Shown in pieces: positions 42,769 through 50,591 of a stretch of DNA of 64,000 bases (position 1 is its first letter; each line of letters starts with the position of its first letter). The DNA is from Streptomyces coeruleorubidus (GTDB lineage Bacteria; Actinomycetota; Actinomycetes; Streptomycetales; Streptomycetaceae). The stretch is taken from positions 744,001-808,000 of the forward strand of contig NZ_CP023694.1 of assembly GCF_008705135.1 (NCBI RefSeq), in the 5' to 3' direction. Below the pieces are notes generated by a model, which searched no databases, was not told the origin of the DNA, and saw nothing but the letters and a program-made list of their open reading frames with translations. The position numbers were made by a program, and so were the translations under genes.

Positions 42769-44258
42769 GTTACGCCGAGCCTGCGCAGGACTTCGACGTC
42801 ATCGTGGTCGGGGGCGGCCCGGCCGGGGCCACCGTCTCGGCGGCCGTCGCCCTGCGCGGCCATCGCGTCCTCCTCGTCGAGAAGGAGACCTTCCCCAGGT
42901 ATCAGATCGGTGAGTCCCTGCTCCCCTCCACGGTGCACGGCGTGTGCCGGATCCTCGGCGTCGAGGAGGAGATGGCGCGTGCGGGCTTCAAGCCGAAGCG
43001 CGGCGGCACGTTCCGCTGGGGCCGCAACCGGGACCCCTGGCAGTTCTCCTTCGCGCTGTCGCCCCGGCTGGCCGACCCGACGTCGTTCGCCTACCAGGTC
43101 GAGCGGTCCCGGTTCGACGCGATCCTCCTGGACAACGCCCGCCGGGTCGGCGTCGACGTACGGGAGGGCTGCCGGGTGACCGGCGTACTCGCCGACGAGG
43201 AGCGGATCCGCGGGGTGCGCTGGACCGGTCCCGACGGTGAGGTCCGCGAGGCCGCCGCCCGGTATGTCGTGGACGCCTCCGGCAACGGCAGCAGGATCCA
43301 CCCGCACGTCGGCGGAAAGCGGATCTACTCCGACTTCTTCCGCAACATCGCCGTGTTCGGCTACTTCGCCGGCGGCGAGCGGCTCCCGGCACCGAACGAC
43401 GGCAACATCTTCTGCGCCGCCTTCGACGAGGGCTGGCTCTGGTACATCCCCCTCCGGGACGACCTGACCAGTGTCGGAGCGGTGGTCGCCCGCGAGAACG
43501 CCGAGGCCGTCCAGCGGGACCCGGCGACCGCCTGGCGCCGCCTGATCGACGCCTGCCCGGAGATACGCGGCTTCCTCGACGGCGTCCCCCAGGCCACCGA
43601 GACGCCCTACGACCAGGTCCGCGTCCGCAAGGACTGGTCGTACTGGAAGTCACGGCTGTGGCGGCCCGGCATGGCACTCGTCGGAGACGCTGCGTGCTTC
43701 GTCGACCCGGTACTGTCCAGCGGAGTCCATCTCGCGACCTACGGCGGGCTGCTCGCCGCCCGGTCCATCAACAGCTCCCTCGCCGGAAGCCCGGACGAGA
43801 CCCGGCTGTTCGCCGAGTTCGAGGCCCGCTACCGGCACGAGTACGGCCTGTTCCACGAGTTCCTGGTCTCCTTCTACGACATGCACCAGGACGAACGGTC
43901 GTACTTCTGGAAGGCCCGCAAGGTCACCAACGTCGGCACGACGGAACTCGAGGCGTTCGTCGAGCTGGTGGGCGGCCTGGCGTCCGGCGACGCGTCGCTC
44001 GCCGGAGCCGGGCCCGCGGGCGAACGGCTCACCGCGGCCGCCGACGACTTCGAGCGAGCGGTGCGCCGCCTTCCCGACGCCGACGACCTGCGCAACCCCC
44101 TCTACGAGTCCGAGACCTTCCGGCAGGTGTTCCAGGAGGGAACCGTCCTACAGGAACGGGGGTTGTTCGGCGGGCCGTTGGAGACCGAGGCGCCGCTGCG
44201 GCCCGGCGGTCTGGTGGCGTCGGAGGACGGGCTGGCCTGGGTCGAGCCCGAGCAGTAG
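42765..44258 (+). CDS. FAD-dependent halogenase
   Basis: A 497-residue flavin-dependent halogenase. The FAD site is [19 protein letters not shown], followed by [14 protein letters not shown] and, at residues 224-229, the halogenase signature WLWYIP (WxWxIP). [16 protein letters not shown] is the second FAD block. Similarity in layout to halogenases that act on carrier-bound or free phenols/pyrroles (PltA, CmlS, CndH types) is family knowledge; the substrate here is not read directly. GTG overlaps the PKS stop (GTGA), with GGAGGGAAG upstream, so it is translationally coupled and should chlorinate the PKS starter or product. Confidence 0.92.
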   Translation: MSYAEPAQDFDVIVVGGGPAGATVSAAVALRGHRVLLVEKETFPRYQIGESLLPSTVHGVCRILGVEEEMARAGFKPKRGGTFRWGRNRDPWQFSFALSPRLADPTSFAYQVERSRFDAILLDNARRVGVDVREGCRVTGVLADEERIRGVRWTGPDGEVREAAARYVVDASGNGSRIHPHVGGKRIYSDFFRNIAVFGYFAGGERLPAPNDGNIFCAAFDEGWLWYIPLRDDLTSVGAVVARENAEAVQRDPATAWRRLIDACPEIRGFLDGVPQATETPYDQVRVRKDWSYWKSRLWRPGMALVGDAACFVDPVLSSGVHLATYGGLLAARSINSSLAGSPDETRLFAEFEARYRHEYGLFHEFLVSFYDMHQDERSYFWKARKVTNVGTTELEAFVELVGGLASGDASLAGAGPAGERLTAAADDFERAVRRLPDADDLRNPLYESETFRQVFQEGTVLQERGLFGGPLETEAPLRPGGLVASEDGLAWVEPEQ

Positions 44259-44343
44259 CGGGACGGGAAGCGTGTTGGCCCGGGGCGGACGGACGACCGG
44301 CCGACGGAGAACGTCCGCATCCTCACAGGTAGCCTGCGGCATC

Positions 44344-44781
44344 ATGATGCGCGCTTGGATCCTGCCGATACTGCTTGTGCTCTGCGGCTCCGCCGTGGCG
44401 ACGGGGCTGGTCCTCGGGGAGAGAACCGGCGCAGCCACAGCGCTCCTGCTGGTGTTCCTGGTGCCGGCAGGCGTGAACTCGCCGCTGCTCTTCCCGAAGT
44501 CGATCGGCGCGCTGGAGGCCCAACGCCGCAGCGCGATCGACGGCCGGCCGGTCGTCTTCTGGCGGCCGGGCTGCACGTACTGCATTCGACTGCGCATCCG
44601 GTTGGGCCGCAGCGCCCGCCAGTTGCATTGGGTCGACATCTGGCGTGACCCGGCAGGAGCCGCGGCGGTGAGGACGGCCAACGCCGGCAATGAGACAGTG
44701 CCGACTGTCGTCGTCGCGGGCCGGCCGTACACCAACCCTGATCCGGAATGGGTGCGCGAGCAGCTCTCCCCCGCTGTTTGA
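44344..44781 (+). CDS. Membrane-anchored glutaredoxin/mycoredoxin-like protein
   Basis: A 145-residue protein. Two hydrophobic helices (WILPILLVLCGSAVATGLVL and AATALLLVFLVPAGV) precede a glutaredoxin-like domain: VVFWRPGCTYCIRLR with the CxxC redox pair, LHWVDIWRDPAGAAAV and ETVPTVVVAGRPYTNP, the conserved cis-Pro block. This suits reduction of mixed disulfides with mycothiol near the membrane. The start is ATG 44344 or the ATG three bases later; the ribosome site is weak. It follows the halogenase after 85 bases and is probably not part of that pathway. Confidence 0.85.
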   Translation: MMRAWILPILLVLCGSAVATGLVLGERTGAATALLLVFLVPAGVNSPLLFPKSIGALEAQRRSAIDGRPVVFWRPGCTYCIRLRIRLGRSARQLHWVDIWRDPAGAAAVRTANAGNETVPTVVVAGRPYTNPDPEWVREQLSPAV

Positions 44782-44792
44782 TCAGAAACAAC

Positions 44793-45803
44793 TCACACGC
44801 ATTTGGCCGCTTCGGCAGCCTTGCGCACATGCTGTGCGGCCCGCGCAACGGCTTGCCCGAAGGCGTGATCGTCTCCAGACCTCGCGGCGATCGCTTCCGC
44901 CAGGGCGATGACCTCGTCCCCGCCAGGCAGAAGCAGCAGCTCCGCCCCGGCCTCGATGCTTGCGAAGACCGTGTCGACAAGGCTGCGGCCGTGTGTGGTG
45001 CTCGGCGCGTCGAGGTCATCGCTGATGATCAGCCCGTTGAACGCGAGCGACCGGCGCAGAAGGTCCACCGCCGTCCTCGATGTGGCCGCCGGTTCGCCGG
45101 CGTCCAGAGCCTCAACGACCGCAGGGCCGAGCATGACTGCTCCCACCCCGGCCTCGATGGCCCGGCGGAAGGGGACGAGGTCACCTTCGTCGGTTGCCTG
45201 GGCCGCCAGAACGGTGTCCTCGAGGGCAGGGTCAAAATCGAGCTGCGGGAAGCCGGGAAAATGCTTGGCGACAGCGACCACGCCCCCTTCCTGCACACCG
45301 GTGACGACAGCGGCCGCGATCCTGCCCACCTCTTCGGGCTTCAGCGCGAGTGAACGACCCTCGAGCCACGGATTGCTCCCGGTCAAGATGTCGAGTACAG
45401 GCGCAAGGAACATGTTCACTCCGACACCCGCCGCCGCGGCCGCCACCGCCTTCGAGGACGCACGGATCTCCTCGTCGGAGAGCTGCGGCAGCAGGCTGGG
45501 CTGGGGGTAGGAGGGGACGAGTCCATGCAGTCGCTGGATACCCCACGGCTCCTGGTCGACCGCCACGAGAACAGGTGCCCCCGCCAGGTCTTCGACCTCG
45601 GTGACGAACCGGGTGAAGTCCGCGGCCGTTTCAGTGGAGCGGCGCTCGGGGCTCATGCTCCGCGCCACATACTCTTCGCGGCTCTCACCGGGCAACACGG
45701 CGACGGTCCCCCGCTCCAGGAGCGTGCGGAGCCAGGGACTCACGGACAACTCACTGACAACCGGCAGGAGTACCGCATACGCATCGCGGCTGTGCTGGCT
45801 CAT
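44793..45803 (-). CDS. Glycoside hydrolase family 3, beta-N-acetylhexosaminidase-like
   Basis: A 336-residue single-domain GH3 enzyme without a signal peptide. Seen: APVLVAVDQEPWGIQRL, the conserved AVAKHFPGFP (KHFPG substrate block) and LIISDDLDA, where the Asp of SDDLD matches the nucleophile. The length fits NagZ-type enzymes that remove N-acetylglucosamine from muropeptides or chitooligomers, but other specificities occur. GGAGG about eight bases before ATG 45803 fixes the start over an upstream GTG. It is convergent with the glutaredoxin gene and divergent from the NmrA-like gene. Confidence 0.88.
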   Translation of the reverse strand: MSQHSRDAYAVLLPVVSELSVSPWLRTLLERGTVAVLPGESREEYVARSMSPERRSTETAADFTRFVTEVEDLAGAPVLVAVDQEPWGIQRLHGLVPSYPQPSLLPQLSDEEIRASSKAVAAAAAGVGVNMFLAPVLDILTGSNPWLEGRSLALKPEEVGRIAAAVVTGVQEGGVVAVAKHFPGFPQLDFDPALEDTVLAAQATDEGDLVPFRRAIEAGVGAVMLGPAVVEALDAGEPAATSRTAVDLLRRSLAFNGLIISDDLDAPSTTHGRSLVDTVFASIEAGAELLLLPGGDEVIALAEAIAARSGDDHAFGQAVARAAQHVRKAAEAAKCV

Positions 45804-45892
45804 GACACCTTCCTCCACCGTTGGTGATACGAATAACCACGGACGTTCGCATATGTTGTTGAGGCCGTCAAGCTCCGTGGAAGGGAGTGCAG

Positions 45893-46549
45893 ATGAACGT
45901 GTTCATCATCGGGATTACGGGAAAAATCGGCCGCCTGCTTGTGCAGGAGCTTCTCTCCAGGGGGGATGCCGTTCACGGGCTCGTGCGCCGCGAAGAACAG
46001 CGGGCGGACCTTGCCGCGCACGGGGTCAATGCGGTGGTCGGGGACCTGGCCGGCATGTCAGTGGAGGAGCTGGCGGAGGCGTTCGGGGACGTTGACGCGA
46101 TCGTGTTCACTGCCGGATCCAACGGCGGATCCAGGGAGTTCACCAAGGCCGTTGACGGTGATGGCTTCGTCAAGACGATCGAGGCTGCCCGTCGCGCGGG
46201 GGTCGACCGCCTCGCGCATGTGTCGGTCTTCCCGGAGGCCTGGCGCGAACGTGATCTGGGTGACGAGGTCGAGTACTACTTCGCCGTGAAGAAGGAGGCA
46301 GACATGGCACTCAGCCGCAGTGATCTGGACTGGCTGATCATTCGCCCGTCGTTGCTCGTCGATGATCCTGGACTTGGCACGATTTCACTGGGGCCGGCAG
46401 AGTTCCATGGCCAGGTGGCCCGCGCTGATGTCGCCGAAACCATCGCCGAGCTGCTGCACGAGCCGGGCATCGGCCGGCAGATCCTCGAACTCAATACCGG
46501 ATCCACTCCGATCCGGGATGCCGTCCGCGCCAACGCCCATCGACGTTAG
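45893..46549 (+). CDS. NmrA-like NAD(P)-binding oxidoreductase or redox sensor
   Basis: A 218-residue atypical short-chain dehydrogenase. MNVFIIGITGKIGRLLVQEL gives the Rossmann glycine pattern; NAVVGDLAGMSVEEL, AIVFTAGSNGG and DWLIIRPSLLVDDPG follow as in NmrA/YwnB-type proteins that lack a clear catalytic Tyr-Lys pair. It may bind NAD(P)H as a sensor or reduce an unknown substrate. AAGGGA seven bases upstream sets ATG 45893. It is divergent from the GH3 gene over 89 bases. Confidence 0.82.
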   Translation: MNVFIIGITGKIGRLLVQELLSRGDAVHGLVRREEQRADLAAHGVNAVVGDLAGMSVEELAEAFGDVDAIVFTAGSNGGSREFTKAVDGDGFVKTIEAARRAGVDRLAHVSVFPEAWRERDLGDEVEYYFAVKKEADMALSRSDLDWLIIRPSLLVDDPGLGTISLGPAEFHGQVARADVAETIAELLHEPGIGRQILELNTGSTPIRDAVRANAHRR

Positions 46550-46676
46550 CCCAACGAGGCAGGTGCATGCGGCCCCCGTGCCGTTGCGACGCAGGCAGGG
46601 CGTCAGCGGGAGTAATTAGGATTGGGCTGTCGGGCGACCGGGGGCCCGCACCATCGTCGGAGGGTGGGACAGCGCG

Positions 46677-47720
46677 TTGGTCACCATGAAGGACGTTGCA
46701 CGCGCCGCGGGCGTCTCGCAGGCGACGGTGTCGTACGTCTACAACAACCTGGGCAGGGTCTCCGAAGCGCAGCGTGAGCATGTCTACGCCGTGGCCGCCC
46801 AGCTCGGGTACGCCGGACCGAACGCCGTGGGCAGCAGCCTGCGCTCCGGGCGAGTGGGCGCGGTGGGTGTCGTCGTCATGGACTCGGTGGTCGACGCCCT
46901 GGAAGATCCTTCGACGATTCTGCTGATGAAGGGAATCGCCGAAGTCGGCGACCTTGAGGGCGTGGCCCTGACGCTCCTGACCGCCGGCGAGGACGTAAGG
47001 ACGTCCAAAGCGTTGCGGGGCCTGGTCGACGGGATCGTCCTGCACAACATGCCCGAGGAACATCCCCTGGCCGGGGTGTTGGCGGCTTCGGGCATTCCTG
47101 CGGTGGCCGTGGACTCACCACGGGGCAGCGGCCTGCCGTACGTAGGCATCGATGACCGGCGTGGGGCCCGGCTACAGATGGAACACCTGCTGGAGCTCGG
47201 CCACCGCCGCGTGGGCATTCTCGTCGACAAGCTGTTCACCCACGGCGATGGCGGCCTGGTGAGCCTTGCCCAGGCGCGCAGGGCAACTGAGCGCAATGCG
47301 AGGGAACGGCTGGCCGGTCACTTCAAAGCCTGGCGTGACGCCGGCCTGGAGCTGTCCGACCTGCGGCTCGTGGACGCGGCGGGGATCGACGAGGTGGCGG
47401 GCGCTCGCGCGGCCCTGACTCTGTTCGAACATGCCGAAGTGACGGCGGTTGTCGCGCTGTCCGACGTGCACGCGGCGGCCGCGATGCGCGTCGCGCGGGA
47501 CCGGGGATTGTCAGTGCCGCGTGATGTCTCGGTGATCGGTTACGACGACGCGCCCGTGGCCGCTCTGACCGACCTGTCCACGATCCATCAGCCGATCGTG
47601 GAGAAGGGCCGGCAGGCGGCGGGCATGCTGTTGGATCGCATCGCCGGGGGCACCCGCAAGCGGACGCTGCTGCGGACCAGGCTGGTGAAGCGGGGTTCCA
47701 CGGCCGCACCGCGCATGTGA
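46677..47720 (+). CDS. LacI-family transcriptional regulator
   Basis: A 347-residue repressor. The N-terminal helix-turn-helix MKDVARAAGVSQATVSYVYN and hinge helix LGYAGPNAVGSSLRSGR precede a periplasmic-binding-like sensor domain (VGIDDRRGARLQMEHLLELG, VSVIGYDDAPVAALTDLSTI). LacI proteins usually sense sugars and repress catabolic genes. The start is TTG 46677 (MVTMKD), as in many relatives; ATG 46686 is the alternative. It sits between GH3 and the GH1/glucuronidase island, and LacI-type operators lie at 52477 and 62453, so it may govern that island. Confidence 0.9.
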   Translation: MVTMKDVARAAGVSQATVSYVYNNLGRVSEAQREHVYAVAAQLGYAGPNAVGSSLRSGRVGAVGVVVMDSVVDALEDPSTILLMKGIAEVGDLEGVALTLLTAGEDVRTSKALRGLVDGIVLHNMPEEHPLAGVLAASGIPAVAVDSPRGSGLPYVGIDDRRGARLQMEHLLELGHRRVGILVDKLFTHGDGGLVSLAQARRATERNARERLAGHFKAWRDAGLELSDLRLVDAAGIDEVAGARAALTLFEHAEVTAVVALSDVHAAAAMRVARDRGLSVPRDVSVIGYDDAPVAALTDLSTIHQPIVEKGRQAAGMLLDRIAGGTRKRTLLRTRLVKRGSTAAPRM

Positions 47721-48029
47721 AGCCGTTGCGGTCGGCGTTGGCCGGGTCACGGCGTCCGGCTGACGGATGATGTCGACGGCTCCGTGCAACTTCCCCCGTT
47801 CACCCGTTGGACCAGAGCGATGTGCACCGCGCCGGCGGGACGCAGCCGGTACATCGGACCGCACGTGCGCACGGAGTCGGGCAGGAACACAGGAAGGCGC
47901 AGCTCGTCCGGGTCCCATAGCCAGGGCATCCCGACGGAGTACATCCTCCAGCCGAGGTATGCATCCAGGCGGGGTGCGGTCCCCCGGGCGCTGAGACCGG
48001 CTTCCGTCGCGTAGGACTGAAGGAACGCC

Positions 48030-48290
48030 CGGCAGCCAGGTCTCCACTGTGGCCAGTGCGGTGGCTCCGCCGGTGAACCCCACGCCGGATACGAGGAGTT
48101 GGGCCGTGGTGTGGGCGTAGAAGAACTCCAGTGGCTCCCCGTCGGCATCGCCGTCGCGACCAGGTCCCCGCTGCGCCGGCCGGCCATGCGGGCGGGTGCG
48201 CCGGGGGCGAGCCCGTCGAAGACGCGCACACGCAATTCGGCCAGCACTCGGTAAGCCAGGTGGTACGAAATCCCACTCCTGACGAAGCGT
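48030..48290 (-). pseudogene. Fragment of an ABC exporter membrane domain (CydC-like)
   Basis: On the minus strand one frame reads ISYHLAYRVLAELRVRVFDG then RRSGDLVATAM, and a second frame continues EPLEFFYAHTTAQLLVSGV and GGATALATVETW. These are consecutive parts of a CydDC-type ABC transporter membrane domain split by a frameshift near 48135. Both the start of the gene and the whole ATPase domain are missing. Confidence 0.7.
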
Positions 48291-48369
48291 CACCATATAA
48301 CGCTCTGATCACGAAGCCGAACCGCGGTCTTCCCACCCTCGTGATCCCGGTCTACGTTCCCGAAAACCA

Positions 48370-48379
48370 ACCACGTGGT
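48370..48379. promoter_or_regulatory. Short palindrome before the GH1 gene
   Basis: ACCACGTGGT lies inside the looser dyad CCAAC...GTTGG (48367-48388), about 20 bases before the GH1 ribosome site. It may be an operator, but it is short enough to occur by chance. Confidence 0.3.
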
Positions 48380-48413
48380 AAGAGTTGGCCGACACTCAGG
48401 AAGGCAGTCGACG

Positions 48414-49619
48414 ATGACCGAGCTCGCTCCGGGATTCCTCTGGGGGGCCTCCACGGCACCGCACCAGATCGAAGGCAACAACCTCAACAGCGACTTCTGG
48501 GCGAGCGAGGGGCGCATGCCGGGCATGGAGCGAAGTGGTGACGCCTGCGACAGCTACCACCGGTACCGCGAGGACATGACGCTGCTCGCAGACGCCGGGC
48601 TCAACGCCTACCGCTTCGGCATCGAGTGGGCACGGATCGAACCGGTCCCCGGGATGATCTCTCGGGCCGAACTGGCCCACTACCGGCGCATGATCGAAAC
48701 GGCCTTCGAGCTGGGTCTGACGCCCGTCGTGACCCTGCATCACTTCACCAGCCCGCTCTGGTTCGCCCAGGAGGGCGGCTGGCTCGGCGACCGTGCCGTC
48801 GAGCGGTTCCGGGCGTACGCCGAGGCGGTCGCCCCAATCCTCGACGGCGTCGAGTGGGTCGTCACCATGAACGAGCCGAACATGCTGGCCATCATGATCG
48901 GCATGGCGCGGGCGTTGCAGGACGACCCGCACGCGGCTGACGCGTGGCTGAGCCCCACCGTCGACAACGAGGGCCCGCGGCCGAAGACTCCGGCCCCGGA
49001 CGTGAAGATCGGCGAACGGCTGGTCGAGGCGCACCACGCCGTCCGCGAGGTGCTGCGCGAGCACACCGGCGCGAAGGTCGGCTGGACGGTCGCCAACCGC
49101 GCCTTCGTCGCCCGCCCGGGGGCCGAGGAGAGGAAGCGGGAGCTGGAGTACATCTGGGAGGACCTCTACCTGGAGGGATCGCGCGGCGACGACTTCGTGG
49201 GCGTGCAGTCGTACTCCAGCCAGTGGGTCGGCCCGGACGGTGTCGAGCCGCACCCGCAGCACCCGGACAACACCCTCGTGGGCACCGCCTACCGGCCCGA
49301 CGCCCTGAGCATCGCCGTGCGGCACACCGCCGAGGTCACCGGCGGCATGCCGATCCTGGTCACCGAGAACGGCATCGCCACCCGCGACGACACCCGCCGG
49401 ATCGCCTACACGGACGAGGCGCTGAAGCACCTCAGGGCGGCGATCGCCGACGGCGCCGACGTACGCGGCTATCTGCACTGGAGCTTGCTGGACAACTACG
49501 AGTGGGGGCACTGGGAGCCGACGTTCGGCCTGATCGAGGTCGACCGCGAGACCTTCGAGCGCCGCCCCAAGCCCAGCCTCGCCTGGCTGGGCGAGACCGC
49601 CCGCCGCCTGCGCGGCTGA
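48414..49619 (+). CDS. Glycoside hydrolase family 1 (beta-glucosidase-like)
   Basis: A 401-residue GH1 barrel enzyme, somewhat shorter than the usual 440-480. Seen: FLWGASTAPHQIEGNN at the start, WARIEP, VTLHHFTSPLWF, MNEPNM with the acid/base Glu, ILVTENGIAT with the nucleophile Glu, and WSLLDNYEWGHWEPTFGLI. It has no signal peptide, so it acts inside the cell on an imported beta-glycoside. AGGAAGG nine bases before ATG 48414 sets the start. It leads a same-strand run of SDR, beta-glucuronidase, MFS permease, rhamnosidase and TetR genes. Confidence 0.92.
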   Translation: MTELAPGFLWGASTAPHQIEGNNLNSDFWASEGRMPGMERSGDACDSYHRYREDMTLLADAGLNAYRFGIEWARIEPVPGMISRAELAHYRRMIETAFELGLTPVVTLHHFTSPLWFAQEGGWLGDRAVERFRAYAEAVAPILDGVEWVVTMNEPNMLAIMIGMARALQDDPHAADAWLSPTVDNEGPRPKTPAPDVKIGERLVEAHHAVREVLREHTGAKVGWTVANRAFVARPGAEERKRELEYIWEDLYLEGSRGDDFVGVQSYSSQWVGPDGVEPHPQHPDNTLVGTAYRPDALSIAVRHTAEVTGGMPILVTENGIATRDDTRRIAYTDEALKHLRAAIADGADVRGYLHWSLLDNYEWGHWEPTFGLIEVDRETFERRPKPSLAWLGETARRLRG

Positions 49620-49645
49620 CGGCCCCGCCGCCGGAAGGACGCACT

Positions 49646-50488
49646 GTGCAGATATCCGTACCGGACGTCTCGTCCCGGTCCCTGGCCGAACTGATCTCGC
49701 TGTCCGGACGACGGGCCGTCGTGACCGGCGCCGGCCGCGGTCTCGGCCGGGCCATCGCCCGGCGCCTGGCCGAAGCGGGCGCGGACGTGCTCGTCGCCGA
49801 CATCGAACCAGAGCTCGCCGCCACCGCCGCCGAGGGCCTGAACGCCCTCCGCCCGGGCTGTGCGGTGGCCGCTCATGCGGACGTCTCCGACGCCGGCAGC
49901 GTCATCGCGGCCGCCGACCTCGCCGTCCGGGAGCTGGGCGGACTCGACATCTGGGTCAACAACGCCGGGATCTTCCCCAGCGTCCCCGCACTCGAGATGT
50001 CCGACACGGCCTGGGACGAGGTGTTCGCCGTCAACACGCGCGGCGTCTTCCTCGGATCCCGGGAGGCCGCGCGCCGGATGCGCGAGACCGGGGGCAGGGG
50101 TGAGGCCGGGGGCGGGGGCGTCATCGTCAACGTCGTCTCCACGGCGGGGTTCCGGGGAACGGCCCCAGGGCTTGCCGCCTACGTCGGTTCCAAGCACGCC
50201 GCACGGGGGATCACCCGGCAACTCGCCCTGGAATTCGCCCCGTTCGGCATTCGCGTGCTGGGCGTCGCGCCGACGTACGTGCCGACCGAGGGAAACATGG
50301 CTGCTGCCACCGCGGTCGCCGGGGATCCCGCAGCCGCCGGGAACATCGTCTCCGTGATGCGGCCGAGCCGGCTCGGTCGCCTCGGCGTACCCGACGACAT
50401 CGCCCGGGTGGTGCTGTTCTGCGCGAGCGACCTCTCGGCCTTCATGACGGGGAGCACGCTCCTCGCCGACGCCGGAGAAACGATTTAG
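49646..50488 (+). CDS. Short-chain dehydrogenase/reductase
   Basis: A 280-residue classical SDR. AVVTGAGRGLGRAIARRLAE holds the TGxxxGxG cofactor site, DIWVNNAGIF the NNAG motif, VNVVSTAGFRG the catalytic Ser and YVGSKHA the Tyr-Lys pair. GTG 49646 has GGAAGGA seven bases upstream, 26 bases after the GH1 stop, so the genes share a transcript. In this setting it could oxidise a sugar or aglycone hydroxyl released by the glycosidases. Confidence 0.9.
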   Translation: MQISVPDVSSRSLAELISLSGRRAVVTGAGRGLGRAIARRLAEAGADVLVADIEPELAATAAEGLNALRPGCAVAAHADVSDAGSVIAAADLAVRELGGLDIWVNNAGIFPSVPALEMSDTAWDEVFAVNTRGVFLGSREAARRMRETGGRGEAGGGGVIVNVVSTAGFRGTAPGLAAYVGSKHAARGITRQLALEFAPFGIRVLGVAPTYVPTEGNMAAATAVAGDPAAAGNIVSVMRPSRLGRLGVPDDIARVVLFCASDLSAFMTGSTLLADAGETI

Positions 50489-50591
50489 CCCCGTCCGCCC
50501 CACCCCCTCCACTCCCCCACCCCCTGCCAGCCCCTGGCCCTCTGGCCCTCTGGCCCTCTGGCCACTGTCCGCAACGACGCGTAGGAGCCCC

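Larger units (their letters stand above)
47721..48413. other. Degenerate intergenic region
   Basis: There is no intact gene. It contains the ABC-transporter fragment described separately, and a second open stretch at about 47750-48030 on the minus strand (DAYLGWRMYSVGMPWLWDP and similar) that I cannot assign. The right end carries the promoter and ribosome site (AGGAAGG) of the GH1 gene and a 10-bp palindrome at 48370. Confidence 0.6.

Noticed and set aside
47747..48030. Open minus-strand stretch after the ABC fragment as a real gene
   Set aside because: No start with a ribosome site and no family recognised. It lies inside a degenerate region; kept only as an unassigned remnant.
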